Origin: Ignavibacteria bacterium
Lineage (GTDB): Bacteria > Bacteroidota > Ignavibacteria > Tepidaquicellales > OLB5
Length of the DNA: 64,000 nt
Direction of reading: 5' to 3'
NCBI GenBank assembly: GCA_017303675.1
Contig: JAFLBX010000001.1
Location: forward strand, 1,251,970-1,315,969
A program made the position numbers and the translations under genes. Shown piece by piece: positions 42,355-51,070 of this stretch; the first letter of the stretch is position 1, and every line of letters starts with the position of its first letter. Below the pieces are notes generated by a model. It ran no database searches. It was given only the letters and a program-made list of their open reading frames with translations, and was not told the origin of the DNA.

Positions 42355-43323
42355 ATGAAACCCAGATTATTAATAACAATAGGCGATCCCAACGGAATTG
42401 GCCCTGAAATAATTCTGAAAACCCTTAAGAACAGGGAAATTACAAAAAAATATGATCTGACGGTGATTTCACCCGTTGAAGTTTTAACATATTACAGCAG
42501 GCTTTTTAAATATAAGCTGAATGCAGATAATTTTAATATTATTCCCTTAGAAACCGGTAAATTCGCAATAACACCCGGAGTTATTTCGGCTGAAGCGGGT
42601 TTTATTTCAGGACTGGTAATTAAAACTGCAATTGAGCTTTGCCTCGAGGGCGAATATGACGCGATAGTTACCGCGCCAATAAACAAGAGGTCGCTTAATT
42701 CAGGCGGCTTCAGGTTTGATGGCCACACAGAAATGCTTACTGCGCTAAGCGGCAGCAAGGATTCATGCATGGTAATGCTTTCTGATATTCTGAACATGGC
42801 TTTTGTAACAACGCACCCGCCTGTAAAAGATATACCGAAGCTTATAACAAAAAAACGGATCACCGCTAAGTTAAAAATATGTTATGACGTACTGGTAAAT
42901 GATCTTGGTTATAAAAGACCAGAGATAGCTGTTCTTGGATTGAATCCGCATGCAGGCGATAACGGGCAGATCGGTAATGAAGAACAGAAGATAATAATTC
43001 CTGCTATAAAAGAATTTAACTTTAAGAATAAAAGATCACAGGTAAAATCAAGCGGGCCGTATTCACCAGATGCATTTTTTGCTTCGAAAAAATACCGTAA
43101 CTTTGAAATGACCTTAGCAATGTATCATGACCAGGGATTTATCCCTTTTAAAATGCTGGCGGGACACAAGGGCACTAATTTTACGGCAGGATTGCCATTT
43201 GTAAGAACATCGCCTGACCACGGCACTGCTTTTGATATCGCAGGCAGGGGAATTGCAGGTGAAGAAAGCCTTGTAGAAGCCATAAAATGGGCTGATAAGA
43301 TCAGCAGGAACAGAGCAAAATAA
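42355..43323 (+). CDS. pdxA: 4-hydroxythreonine-4-phosphate dehydrogenase
   Basis: A 322-residue PdxA, which oxidises 4-phosphohydroxy-L-threonine with NAD to 3-amino-2-oxopropyl phosphate in pyridoxal-5'-phosphate synthesis. Signature parts: TIGDPNGIGPEIILK, the metal-binding His in FDGHTEM, LNPHAGDNGQIGNEE, MYHDQGFIPFKML and RTSPDHGTAFDIAGRG. Length and ends are normal. No pdxJ nearby. ftsE follows after 24 bases on the same strand and may be read through. Confidence 0.95.
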   Translation: MKPRLLITIGDPNGIGPEIILKTLKNREITKKYDLTVISPVEVLTYYSRLFKYKLNADNFNIIPLETGKFAITPGVISAEAGFISGLVIKTAIELCLEGEYDAIVTAPINKRSLNSGGFRFDGHTEMLTALSGSKDSCMVMLSDILNMAFVTTHPPVKDIPKLITKKRITAKLKICYDVLVNDLGYKRPEIAVLGLNPHAGDNGQIGNEEQKIIIPAIKEFNFKNKRSQVKSSGPYSPDAFFASKKYRNFEMTLAMYHDQGFIPFKMLAGHKGTNFTAGLPFVRTSPDHGTAFDIAGRGIAGEESLVEAIKWADKISRNRAK

Positions 43324-43347
43324 CTAAAACCGGAAAATAACTTAAGC

Positions 43348-44016
43348 TTGATAAATTTTAATAACATTTCATTTTCATATCCATCCAAAGAGCTGTTCAG
43401 TGATGTAAGCTTTACGATCGAAAAAGGGGAGTTCGTTTTCCTGATAGGGGAAAGCGGTACGGGCAAAACTTCGCTTTTAAGAATGATAAATATGGAGCTT
43501 TTCCCTTCTGCAGGCGAAGTTGTGGTTTACGGGTTCAATTCAAAACATATTAAAAAGCCTGAAATTCCAGTGCTTCGCAGAAAGATAGGATTTGTGTTTC
43601 AGGATTACAAACTGCTAAATGACAGGGATGTATTTGAAAATGTTGCATTGCCGCTTTACTTAAGCGGGGTTAAGCCTGATGTAATAAAAAAGAAGGTGTT
43701 TAATGTGCTCAGCGAAGTAGGCGTATTTGAGTCATACAAAAAAATGCCGTATGAGCTCTCAGGCGGCGAGCAGCAAAGAGTATCAATTGCACGCGCAATT
43801 GTAAATGAGCCGTATATACTGATAGCTGATGAACCTACCGGCAATTTAGACCCCTTCGTTTCATTTGAAATAATAAAATTGCTGCTGAACATTAATTATA
43901 AAGGCACTGCTGTTTTTATAGCGACCCATAATTATGATATTGTGCGCAGACTTAAGAGCAAACGGCTGCTTCAGATAAAAGATAAAAAAGTTCTTGATGT
44001 TGTTATAAAGGAGTAG
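43348..44016 (+). CDS. ftsE: Cell-division ABC ATPase FtsE
   Basis: A 222-residue ABC ATPase. Walker A GESGTGKT (34-41), Q-loop FVFQDYKLL, signature LSGGEQQR, Walker B ILIADEPTGNLD and the switch His in IATHNYD. Length and 'D-E-P-T-G-N-L-D' pattern match FtsE (and LolD/MacB ATPases). FtsE with FtsX controls septal peptidoglycan hydrolases. ftsX is not directly downstream, so LolD-like assignment cannot be excluded. Start is TTG at 43348; the residues INFNNISFSYP fit the family start. Confidence 0.8.
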   Translation: MINFNNISFSYPSKELFSDVSFTIEKGEFVFLIGESGTGKTSLLRMINMELFPSAGEVVVYGFNSKHIKKPEIPVLRRKIGFVFQDYKLLNDRDVFENVALPLYLSGVKPDVIKKKVFNVLSEVGVFESYKKMPYELSGGEQQRVSIARAIVNEPYILIADEPTGNLDPFVSFEIIKLLLNINYKGTAVFIATHNYDIVRRLKSKRLLQIKDKKVLDVVIKE

Positions 44017-44131
44017 TTTGCTGCAACAAGGGTTACCGGATTTTTTATTCAGGAATTATCTGTATTTTTTATGAGATTGCTTTCATGCCAAAGGCAGACA
44101 AGCGCCTTCGCCCGCAAAAAAAGTGTATATT

Positions 44132-45541
44132 TTAATTATCCCTTGATATCAAAAACTGAAGAACACGTTCCCAGTCCCTTTCAAAATTGAATTCAAATCT
44201 TTCATCAGGATTTATAGTGAACGCCATTTCTATATACTTTATTCCCAGCTCAACTTCAGCCTGGAGGAAAAACAGCTTCGCCTTGGCATAATACGGCTCT
44301 GCCCAAGCGGGTTTGCCTTCAATTAAATTACACAGCAGTTTATCGGCTGCTTCATATTCTTCAACATCAATATATGTATTGGCAAGATCAAGCGAAGCCT
44401 GGTGGTTATCAGGGCTTAAGGCTAAAACAGTATTATAGCTGATTATTGATTCATCAAGCCTGCCAAGATTATATTCAGCATCCGCTTTGGCATACCAAAG
44501 CTCAGGATTTTCCCTGAAAAGCTCAACAGCTTTATCATAATCCCTTAACGCCTTGTTAAAATCCTCTATCTGGTAGTAGCAGTTACCCCTGCCGAAGTAT
44601 GATTCATAATGACCTGGCTCTATTGCAACAGCCTTGGAGAAATATTCAATTGCGCTTTTGTTATCGCCGGTCTGCTCATACGCGCTTGCCAGGTTATATA
44701 GAGCATATACATCTTTCCTGTTGATGGAAAGCGCTGTTTTATAATCTTCGATAGCGCGGGTCAATATACCAAGGCTGGCGTAAGCATTGCCCTTGTTATA
44801 CCATGCTGAAGCGAACTTCGGGTTTACTGAAAGCGCCATTTCATAGCTTTCGATGGCGTAATAGTAGCTTCCCATTCTGCTTTGCACAACGCCCTTGTTA
44901 TACCATGCGTTATAGTTGAATGGCACGATGCCTATGTGTTTTTCGTAAGCTTCCAGGGAATCAACAAGCCTGTCGAGATAATCATAGCAGTAACCCATTT
45001 CATAATATGAATCCTTATGCTCAGGATCAAGTTCAATTATCTTTTTAAAGCATGCAATAGCTTCTTCGAAGCGGTCGCATTTTTCAAGTATAAGTCCTTT
45101 ATTGAACAGGGCATCTATATTATTGGGCGCAAAATTCAGAACAGTATCGAAACACTCTATGGATTCAGTGAACATACCCGAATTATCGAGGGTTATTCCC
45201 TTATTGATAAGCGCTTCTTCATCGTTTGGATTGAGATTTATGGCTTTATCGAAGCACTCAAGCGCGGTTTTATAGTCGCCTTTGTGGTCGTAAATAATAG
45301 CTTTCCGCTGCCATATTTCATTTGAATACGGAAAGTAATCTAATAGTGTATTGAGGCATGAAATTGCTTTTGTGTGAAGGTTTTTTTCAAGCAGATAATT
45401 AACGATATCATCGATTGAATCAATATCCAGATCAGGCATAATACGCTCACGCCTGCTGAGTAAAGCTTCAATTAATTCTTCTTTATCGAGATTTTTCTTT
45501 TTAGAACCTTCTTCGAATTCTATATCGTCAAAATAGCCCAA
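44132..45541 (-). CDS. Tetratricopeptide-repeat protein
   Basis: A 469-residue protein made of about eleven 34-residue TPR units from about residue 55 on (for example IWQRKAIIYDHKGDYKTALE, ALINKGITLDNSGMFTESIE, AWYNKGNAYASLGILTRAIE). The N-terminal ~35 residues are acidic/basic and unique (GYFDDIEFEEGSKKKNLDKE). No signal peptide, so a cytoplasmic scaffold is likely; partners unknown. Start is TTG at 45541, with CTGGAGAG shortly upstream as RBS. An 18-bp palindrome stands about 80 bases before the start. Confidence 0.85.
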   Translation of the reverse strand: MGYFDDIEFEEGSKKKNLDKEELIEALLSRRERIMPDLDIDSIDDIVNYLLEKNLHTKAISCLNTLLDYFPYSNEIWQRKAIIYDHKGDYKTALECFDKAINLNPNDEEALINKGITLDNSGMFTESIECFDTVLNFAPNNIDALFNKGLILEKCDRFEEAIACFKKIIELDPEHKDSYYEMGYCYDYLDRLVDSLEAYEKHIGIVPFNYNAWYNKGVVQSRMGSYYYAIESYEMALSVNPKFASAWYNKGNAYASLGILTRAIEDYKTALSINRKDVYALYNLASAYEQTGDNKSAIEYFSKAVAIEPGHYESYFGRGNCYYQIEDFNKALRDYDKAVELFRENPELWYAKADAEYNLGRLDESIISYNTVLALSPDNHQASLDLANTYIDVEEYEAADKLLCNLIEGKPAWAEPYYAKAKLFFLQAEVELGIKYIEMAFTINPDERFEFNFERDWERVLQFLISRDN

Positions 45542-45620
45542 TCGCTGCTCTCCAGTTATTTTGTTAATTCAATCTAAAATTTTTTTATAGATATATCAAG
45601 TTAATATTGCCAATTACAGG

Positions 45621-45638
45621 GTGTAAAAATTTTTACAC
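45621..45638. promoter_or_regulatory. 18-bp perfect palindrome
   Basis: GTGTAAAAATTTTTACAC reads the same on both strands. It lies in the 217-base gap between the TPR gene and ccmB, about 80 bases upstream of the TPR start. It could be an operator for a dimeric regulator; no T-run suggests a terminator. Confidence 0.45.
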
Positions 45639-45758
45639 TGTTTGATATTCAGTGTGTTTGTTATTCTTGTAGCTCTTCTTTAAAAATCAGGCAGTTAAAT
45701 TTTGCAGGGATTTAAAGGAAACATAACTCTTACTTTATAATTCAGAAAATTAAGCTTA

Positions 45759-46421
45759 TCAGTCGTTCCAAACAAGCTCAAACAGAAGAAATGAAGCTGT
45801 TATTACTACAATTGTGTAAGATACAGTCATCTGTATCTCACCAGCAATCGCTCCAAACGGCGCGCCTTCTATTGAAAGAGTTGTTGCGCTAATGGATGCC
45901 AGCAAAAGCGGCAGCAGCAGCGGGAAAGAAAGCACCGGGTACAGAGTACCCTTGGAGCTGGCCTTGGAGATCAGCGCTGCGATTATTGTCATTACTGCAG
46001 AAAGTCCCAGGGTGCCGAGCCCTATTGTAAGTGAAAATAAACCTAGATCACGAATATCAAGCCCGGTGATAATTATATATAAAAATATTATGAAGAAATT
46101 TATCAGGATTGTAAGTATAGTATTGAAAATAAGCTTTCCCAGGAAAACGGCTTTGGCATCAGAGCTGAGCTTAAGGACAAGCGAGGTTCCGCGTTCTTCT
46201 TCTGATACGAAGACCCTTGAGAGTCCGTTGGATGTTGCAAAGAAAATAATTATCCACAAGAGCCCTGAGTTCATTTCGGCTGAAAGCTTATCTTCGCCGA
46301 GCGAAAATTTTATCACCGAAATAACAACTATTATGAACATAAGAAGCGCATTAACGGCATAGCGGGTGCGTATTTCGCTGTTAAAATCTTTTTTACATAT
46401 TGCCAGTGCCTGCTTAAACAT
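45759..46421 (-). CDS. ccmB: Heme exporter membrane subunit CcmB
   Basis: A 220-residue six-helix membrane protein of the CcmB family. It begins with a cytoplasmic KQALAICKKDFNSEIRTRYA, followed by helices, and keeps VSEEERGTSLVLKLSSDAKA and the ISKASSKGTLYPVLSFPLLL segment typical of CcmB. With CcmA (47185) it forms the ABC transporter of system I cytochrome c maturation, which releases heme-loaded CcmE. ccmA and ccmB are normally adjacent; here a GxxExxY gene with flanking repeats separates them. ccmC and later genes are not present downstream in this window. Confidence 0.9.
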   Translation of the reverse strand: MFKQALAICKKDFNSEIRTRYAVNALLMFIIVVISVIKFSLGEDKLSAEMNSGLLWIIIFFATSNGLSRVFVSEEERGTSLVLKLSSDAKAVFLGKLIFNTILTILINFFIIFLYIIITGLDIRDLGLFSLTIGLGTLGLSAVMTIIAALISKASSKGTLYPVLSFPLLLPLLLASISATTLSIEGAPFGAIAGEIQMTVSYTIVVITASFLLFELVWND

Positions 46422-46447
46422 TTTTTATCTTTTGCTCTTTTTTAATT

Positions 46448-46565
46448 GAACACGGATTTGACGGATTGTACTGATGTACACTGATTGAATTATGGTAATT
46501 TATTAATTTCATTTTATTATATTTTTATCCGTTGTAATCTGTGTTATCAGTGCCATCGGTGTTCT
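46448..46565. repeat. Direct repeat R1, ccmB side of GxxExxY cassette
   Basis: 118 bases starting GAACACGGATTTGACGGATT and ending TCGGTGTTCT. They match 47065-47181 in the same orientation with only a handful of differences (about nine in ten bases equal by eye). Each repeat also has short inverted ends (GAACAC ... GTGTTC). Confidence 0.9.
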
Positions 46566-46590
46566 ATTTCCTCAATAAGGAATTAACCAA

Positions 46591-47001
46591 TTATACAGGT
46601 TTCACTGATAACTTCTTTTTATCATTTGTAAAAATCTTTCTTTTGAATTCAGGTTTTTTGCCAAAGTTTAAAAGCAAACCTACTTCTGCATCAGTTGCTT
46701 TCAGATAATTGAGCAGCTGCAGTTCGTTTGCTGAAGAAATAGTTTCATTAGCTTTTAATTCAATTATTATTTTTTTATCAGCCATAATATCGGCAAAATA
46801 TTCGCCTACGCAATGACCTTTATAAAATACGCTGATTGGTTTCTGTTTTTCATTAATAATTCCTTGTTCAATGAGCTCAATATTCATCGCATTTTCATAT
46901 ACTTTTTCAAGGAAACCATAACCTAATTCATTATATACTGTATAAAAGCAATTAAGAATCTTATCGGTTATCTCTTTATGCAGTAAGTTTGTATAGATCA
47001 T
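46591..47001 (-). CDS. GxxExxY family protein
   Basis: A 136-residue member of the GxxExxY family: the naming motif is GYGFLEKVYENAM (G-x-x-E-x-x-Y), followed by FADIMADKKIIIELKA, which looks like the D-(x)n-E-x-K core of PD-(D/E)xK nucleases, and LQLLNYLKATDAEVGLLLNF. Function is unknown; nuclease activity is inferred from the fold only. It is wedged between ccmA and ccmB and bracketed by ~118-bp direct repeats, a setting that points to a mobile or formerly mobile cassette. Same strand as the ccm genes, so it may not block their expression. Confidence 0.9.
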   Translation of the reverse strand: MIYTNLLHKEITDKILNCFYTVYNELGYGFLEKVYENAMNIELIEQGIINEKQKPISVFYKGHCVGEYFADIMADKKIIIELKANETISSANELQLLNYLKATDAEVGLLLNFGKKPEFKRKIFTNDKKKLSVKPV

Positions 47002-47064
47002 TCTTGTTAAACAATAAATTTAGTATTCTTCTCATTCTTAGAATTCTTAAATATTTATTTTTTG

Positions 47065-47181
47065 GAACACGGATTTGACGGATTGTACTGATCTACACTG
47101 ATACAATTATGGTAATTTGTTAATTTCATTTGATTATATTTTATCCGTTAAAATCTGCGTTATCAGTGTCATCAGTGTTCT
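47065..47181. repeat. Direct repeat R2, ccmA side of GxxExxY cassette
   Basis: 117 bases, the partner of 46448-46565. It ends 4 bases before the ccmA stop codon (47185-47187 on the minus strand), so the cassette fills the ccmA-ccmB junction almost exactly. Confidence 0.9.
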
Positions 47182-47184
47182 ATT

Positions 47185-47832
47185 CTAGCTTTGTTTCATC
47201 TCATTCAGGTTTATTTCGTTATTGCATAATGAGCGTTCGTGGGCATCATTGGTTGCAATTATTAGTATACGCTCTTTTTTATATTCATTTGAAATATCAT
47301 CTACCACTGAAATTCCTTCGAGATCGAGATTACTTGTCGGTTCATCAAGCAGCAGAACCTGCGGCTTGTGCAGAATTGCGAATGCAATTTTGAGGCGCTG
47401 TTTCATTCCCGATGAATAAATTTTCAGCAGGTCATTTTTCCTGTGGAATAACCCTACTCTTTTGAGTGCCTCTTCAATATTTTCATGGCCCCAGCCGCGG
47501 ATATCTGAAATTATCTTCAGGTTTTCGTACCCGGTGAACTCATCATACAGGTTAAGATAAGGCGATACAAATCCGATGTATTTATAAATATTTTCTTTTT
47601 TAATCTTGTCGGTTCCGCTGAAAAGATTCAGCTCGCCGGAGGACTGCATTAATATATTCGCTATTATTTTAATGAGGGTTGATTTACCTGAGCCGTTGCG
47701 TCCGGTAATGGCAGTTGCACTGCCTGATGTAAGCTCGAAATTTACATTTTCAAATATAGGTTTTCTATCGAATTTTCTTGTAAGGTTAACTGCCTGCAGC
47801 TTCATTTTCTGATCGGGTATAATTTCGGGCAT
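47185..47832 (-). CDS. ccmA: Heme exporter ATP-binding subunit CcmA
   Basis: A 215-residue ABC ATPase. Walker A GRNGSGKST, signature region YSSGMKQRLKIA, Walker B VLLLDEPTSNLD. The short length, the 'S-S-G-M-K-Q-R' signature and the linkage to ccmB identify CcmA of cytochrome c maturation. An internal ATG nine codons in (MKLQAVN) is an alternative start. Eleven bases separate it from the thioesterase gene upstream. Confidence 0.85.
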   Translation of the reverse strand: MPEIIPDQKMKLQAVNLTRKFDRKPIFENVNFELTSGSATAITGRNGSGKSTLIKIIANILMQSSGELNLFSGTDKIKKENIYKYIGFVSPYLNLYDEFTGYENLKIISDIRGWGHENIEEALKRVGLFHRKNDLLKIYSSGMKQRLKIAFAILHKPQVLLLDEPTSNLDLEGISVVDDISNEYKKERILIIATNDAHERSLCNNEINLNEMKQS

Positions 47833-47843
47833 TAATATATTTA

Positions 47844-48335
47844 TTATTTGTGTATAATGCCGTGTTTTTGGTTCAGCCTTTGTTCCCTGCGAAGCAGCGC
47901 GTCATTGAACCACTTTTTTTCTTCAGGTGATTCAGGTATTATCTGGGGGACAGGCATCTTCTGGTAGGTATCAGTATCCACACTTACAAATGTAAAGTAA
48001 GCGCTGTTGGAGTGTTTCTTCTCACCGGTCTTAAAATCTTCAACTTCAACCTTAACTCCAACTTCCATCGAGGTATTGAATGCGCGGTTAACATTTGCTT
48101 TCAGCGAAACAATATTGCCCAGTCGTATGGGCTCATGGAATGAGAGGTCATCAACCACGGCGGTTACCGCCACGTTATGGCAATGCCGTGATGCAGCCAT
48201 TGCTGCAGCAATATCCATCCAGTGCATCAGCCTTCCGCCAAGCAGGTTCTTTAATATATTGGTATCATTGGGAAGCACAAGCTCTATCATTGTTACCTGT
48301 GATTCCTTCATAGTTTTTGGTTTCAGTTCGCTCAT
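47844..48335 (-). CDS. Acyl-CoA thioesterase, YciA/BFIT hot-dog type
   Basis: A 163-residue hot-dog-fold acyl-CoA thioesterase. The conserved LPNDTNILKNLLGGRLMHWM with the active-site Asn/Asp region, DIAAAMAASRHCHNVAVTAV and SLKANVNRAFNTSMEVGVKV are typical. It hydrolyses fatty acyl-CoAs in the cytoplasm; chain length cannot be told. Ten bases separate it from bamD; it lies in the operon between bamD and ccmA. Confidence 0.92.
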   Translation of the reverse strand: MSELKPKTMKESQVTMIELVLPNDTNILKNLLGGRLMHWMDIAAAMAASRHCHNVAVTAVVDDLSFHEPIRLGNIVSLKANVNRAFNTSMEVGVKVEVEDFKTGEKKHSNSAYFTFVSVDTDTYQKMPVPQIIPESPEEKKWFNDALLRREQRLNQKHGIIHK

Positions 48336-48345
48336 ATATGATCAG

Positions 48346-49125
48346 TTATTTGCCTGCCTGCAGGTCCTTTATCCTGTTCTGTAATGAATTGGCTTTGTTC
48401 TTTAAGTTGCTGTTGGGGAAAAGCTTGTTGAACTTATCCAGCACGCGCTTTGCATCTTCATATTTCCTGCCGTTGATGTAAGCATCAGCCTGGCCTATCA
48501 TTGCATCATCGGCCCAGTCTGAATCTATATACTCATCATAAACCGTCTGAAAGTAAATGGATGCTGCCTTATAATTGCTGGTTTTCATATAAAGCTCTGC
48601 TGTCCAGTAATCTTTGTAGGCAAGCTTATTGCGAAGCTCTTTAATTCTTTTTTCAGCTTCGGATACATTTTTATCTTCAGGGTAGCTTTCAATAAAAGAA
48701 AGGTACTGTGTTAATGCCTCTTTGGTGAACTGCTGGTCAAGCGAGTATTTGGGTGAAAGCTCGTAATAAGTATTGGCAAGCATAAACCTTGCTTCGGGGT
48801 ACAGCGGGCTTAACTGGTAATTTTTGTTAAAGCTTTCAAACTCATAGGCTGCAAGTATATATTCCTTCTGGTAGAAGTAGCTTGAAGCAAGGTAGAACTG
48901 CACTTTATCAGAAACATCTGTGCCGGGGAAACGGATCTTAATGAATGAGAAGTCGTCGATAGCATCGGTATAGTCGCGTTTATCGAATTTACGCTTTGCT
49001 ATATCAAATGCCTTCTGCGGGTCATCTGTGTTGATATCATTTTTTGAAGAGCCGCAGCCGGAGGCGAGCATCTGTATAATTATCAGGGCAGGTAAAACGA
49101 GTGCTAAGAATTTAATTTTTTTCAA
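48346..49125 (-). CDS. bamD: Outer-membrane assembly lipoprotein BamD
   Basis: A 259-residue lipoprotein with lipobox LASGC (C24) and five TPR-like units, typical of BamD/YfiO: KRDYTDAIDDFSFIKIRFPG, YILAAYEFESFNKNYQLSPL, PEARFMLANTYYELSP, EALTQYLSFIESYP, GRKYEDAKRVLDKFNKLFPN. BamD works with BamA to insert beta-barrels into the outer membrane. It is followed closely by the thioesterase gene. Length is normal. Confidence 0.9.
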   Translation of the reverse strand: MKKIKFLALVLPALIIIQMLASGCGSSKNDINTDDPQKAFDIAKRKFDKRDYTDAIDDFSFIKIRFPGTDVSDKVQFYLASSYFYQKEYILAAYEFESFNKNYQLSPLYPEARFMLANTYYELSPKYSLDQQFTKEALTQYLSFIESYPEDKNVSEAEKRIKELRNKLAYKDYWTAELYMKTSNYKAASIYFQTVYDEYIDSDWADDAMIGQADAYINGRKYEDAKRVLDKFNKLFPNSNLKNKANSLQNRIKDLQAGK

Positions 49126-49197
49126 TTGTTATATATTAACTTATTTTTATACTCTTGGTTTTTATACTCATTTTATAATACTCTTTGTTACTTTGTG

Positions 49198-49908
49198 TTA
49201 CTTAGAGCGTATCGTAAAAAAAAGAACTGCTGCTACCGCAGAAAGCGTGATAACTGCTGCCGGGAAAATTATTGATTCCAGGAAGCTGATATCAGGAGGC
49301 GTTGACTGTGTGAACTTATACTCCGCGCTTTCATACTGAGTGTAATTATCATACGGTATTTCGCCTGAGAAGCTTGTGTTCACTTCATCGCTCAATATCA
49401 TCACATCGGCGGAGCTTTTTATTTTTACCGAAAGCTTAGAAGTGATAAGGCGCTCCATTGATTTTGAGCCTAAAAATTTATTTTTAATGAACTTTGTGTA
49501 ATCCGTTTGAAGCTTAATTACATCAACTGTAAACCTGTAATAGCTGCTATCGGGTGAGAGCATATTCTCATCTTTTGCAATTGAGTACTTTATTTTATTT
49601 TTCTCCGAAAGCTTCTTTAATGTGCTCTCAAGGAATTTTTTTTCTTCCTTATTTTTTGAAGCGGAGCTTACCCAATATACAAACTTAACATCCCTGTTGA
49701 TTTCAGGGTAATAAAAGAACTTTTCAAGCTCACCGGAAATTTCCTGTTCAAATATTTCCAGGTTACTGCCGGCGCTGTTTTGCGCCGTTACCGGCTGATA
49801 TATTAATGCAATTAAGAACAAAAATACCGTAATTTTTCTCAGGAAAAATCCAAAAAGTAAAACTGTGCCGCGGTAAAATGCAGAATAATGTTCAAAATTA
49901 CTGTTCAA
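49198..49908 (-). CDS. Exported hypothetical protein with C-terminal anchor
   Basis: A 236-residue protein with an N-terminal hydrophobic segment (about 27-42, ending PVTAQN) that fits a signal peptide, perhaps from a later start (an internal start is not obvious), and a C-terminal membrane helix (about 209-232, IIFPAAVITLSAVAAVLFFT). The middle is a mixed alpha/beta domain of about 150 residues (VKFVYWVSSASK, FTVDVIKLQTDY, LSVKIKSSADVMILSDEVNT). No family recognised. Located just upstream of bamD on the same strand, so probably envelope-related. Confidence 0.7.
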   Translation of the reverse strand: MNSNFEHYSAFYRGTVLLFGFFLRKITVFLFLIALIYQPVTAQNSAGSNLEIFEQEISGELEKFFYYPEINRDVKFVYWVSSASKNKEEKKFLESTLKKLSEKNKIKYSIAKDENMLSPDSSYYRFTVDVIKLQTDYTKFIKNKFLGSKSMERLITSKLSVKIKSSADVMILSDEVNTSFSGEIPYDNYTQYESAEYKFTQSTPPDISFLESIIFPAAVITLSAVAAVLFFTIRSK

Positions 49909-50016
49909 ATTCAGATTTTTCTTTGATTGAGCGGTTTATACAATATAATCAATAAACCCGGGTTAAAATTTCAGCATTTTTGTAAAATATTAAGGTAAAT
50001 TACTAATAAATAAAGG

Positions 50017-50032
50017 GTGTTTCAAGGAAAAT
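50017..50032. repeat. 16-bp direct repeat, left copy
   Basis: GTGTTTCAAGGAAAAT, identical to 56065-56080. The two copies bracket the DNA-binding-protein gene, the STAND gene and the small membrane-protein genes. The following bases (ACTCC against TACTTCC) are also similar. Could be attachment-site remnants or coincidence. Confidence 0.5.
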
Positions 50033-50125
50033 ACTCCCGTGCTCACTAAGCGCTTCCGTACAGTCCGTTCGATAAGTGAAAATGTACCGTACAAACGCCG
50101 GACTGCATCAGACAATTTGACTTTT

Positions 50126-51028
50126 TTACGTTTTTTCTTTGGCAAAGTAGTTCTTAACCTCATCTTTTTTAGTATCAGGGGCAAAATGGCGCACTGCATT
50201 CACTACATCATCAAGATCATAACCGCCTTTTATTTGCGGTTTCCTGGAACTTTCTGAACTGCTAAGCAGGCTTATCCTGATACTTTCCAATTGCTTTAAT
50301 GCCGAAGGCGTTAACTTAATGCCGCGCTTAGCAGCATCGAGCTCTTTTATGAGGATAGTCTCCATTTCAAAACGGCATACTTCCGGTATGTTTTGACCTC
50401 CGCCGCCTGCAGAACAGATTATATGGCTGAGGCAATCTTTAACTACCCTGCCGGAAGTTTCGATGGTGTTACCGGCAATTTTTATCTTAAGCTTCCGTTC
50501 GGGATCAATAAAATTCAACATAGATAGCCTGTAGAAAAGAAGACTGATGTTACCCTTAAACTCTACGGGTTCTTTTGGCTTTGGGGGAACTGGCGAAACC
50601 CTTTCTTCGAGAAGTTTAGCTGATTCAATACCCGCGGCTGCCTGCACAACGGGATAGATCTCAGTTTCGCTTTTACCGCTATAGATCAGTTCCTTAACCT
50701 TATAAATGCGGTAAGGCGTGTAACGGAAGCCAAGCTCAAGCGACATGGTTCTGGATATATACCTTATGCTTCTGCCTTCGGATAAGAGATCTTTAACAAG
50801 CTCAACTTCTTTTCTATCTATCAAAATATGGCGGCTTTTGGAATCGTGGGTTTTGTATACGCCGGGAATAGCCTTTTCAAGCTCTGCATATACCGTAGTG
50901 CGTGAAATGCTGTGCCGCTTCATGATATTCCGGAAAGCGAGTTTGAATTCTTCAGGGTAAGCCCCGCGGTCAATATCTTTCAGCATTTTGATATCATCAT
51001 GCAGCAACTGGTTGAATGGTTTTGCCAT
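50126..51028 (-). CDS. Putative DNA-binding protein with helix-turn-helix regions
   Basis: A 300-residue protein. Residues about 30-60 (KRHSISRTTVYAELEKAIPG) and 75-95 (KDLLSEGRSIRYISRTMSLE) look like two helix-turn-helix segments, similar in style to regulators or N-terminal domains of transposition proteins. Residues 150-240 are a second domain, with a Gly-rich SAGGGGQNIPE. The C-terminus is basic (GGYDLDDVVNAVRHFAPDTK, KDEVKNYFAKEKT). No family recognised. Codons are like the core genome, unlike the A+T-rich STAND gene. Its promoter carries a 29-bp palindrome, consistent with self-regulation. Confidence 0.7.
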   Translation of the reverse strand: MAKPFNQLLHDDIKMLKDIDRGAYPEEFKLAFRNIMKRHSISRTTVYAELEKAIPGVYKTHDSKSRHILIDRKEVELVKDLLSEGRSIRYISRTMSLELGFRYTPYRIYKVKELIYSGKSETEIYPVVQAAAGIESAKLLEERVSPVPPKPKEPVEFKGNISLLFYRLSMLNFIDPERKLKIKIAGNTIETSGRVVKDCLSHIICSAGGGGQNIPEVCRFEMETILIKELDAAKRGIKLTPSALKQLESIRISLLSSSESSRKPQIKGGYDLDDVVNAVRHFAPDTKKDEVKNYFAKEKT

Positions 51029-51070
51029 TGTAATAAGAGGTTAATTTTGGGATTAATTTTAAAGGATATA

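Noticed and set aside
49990-50199. Minus-strand 69-codon frame rich in Lys/Arg after the HTH gene
   Set aside because: It overlaps the real gene at 50126 in another frame, has no RBS and no recognisable features; the basic composition comes from the overlapped sequence.
50126-51028. HTH protein as a transposase
   Set aside because: No DDE or tyrosine/serine recombinase motif is visible and no terminal inverted repeats flank it; a regulator is the simpler reading.
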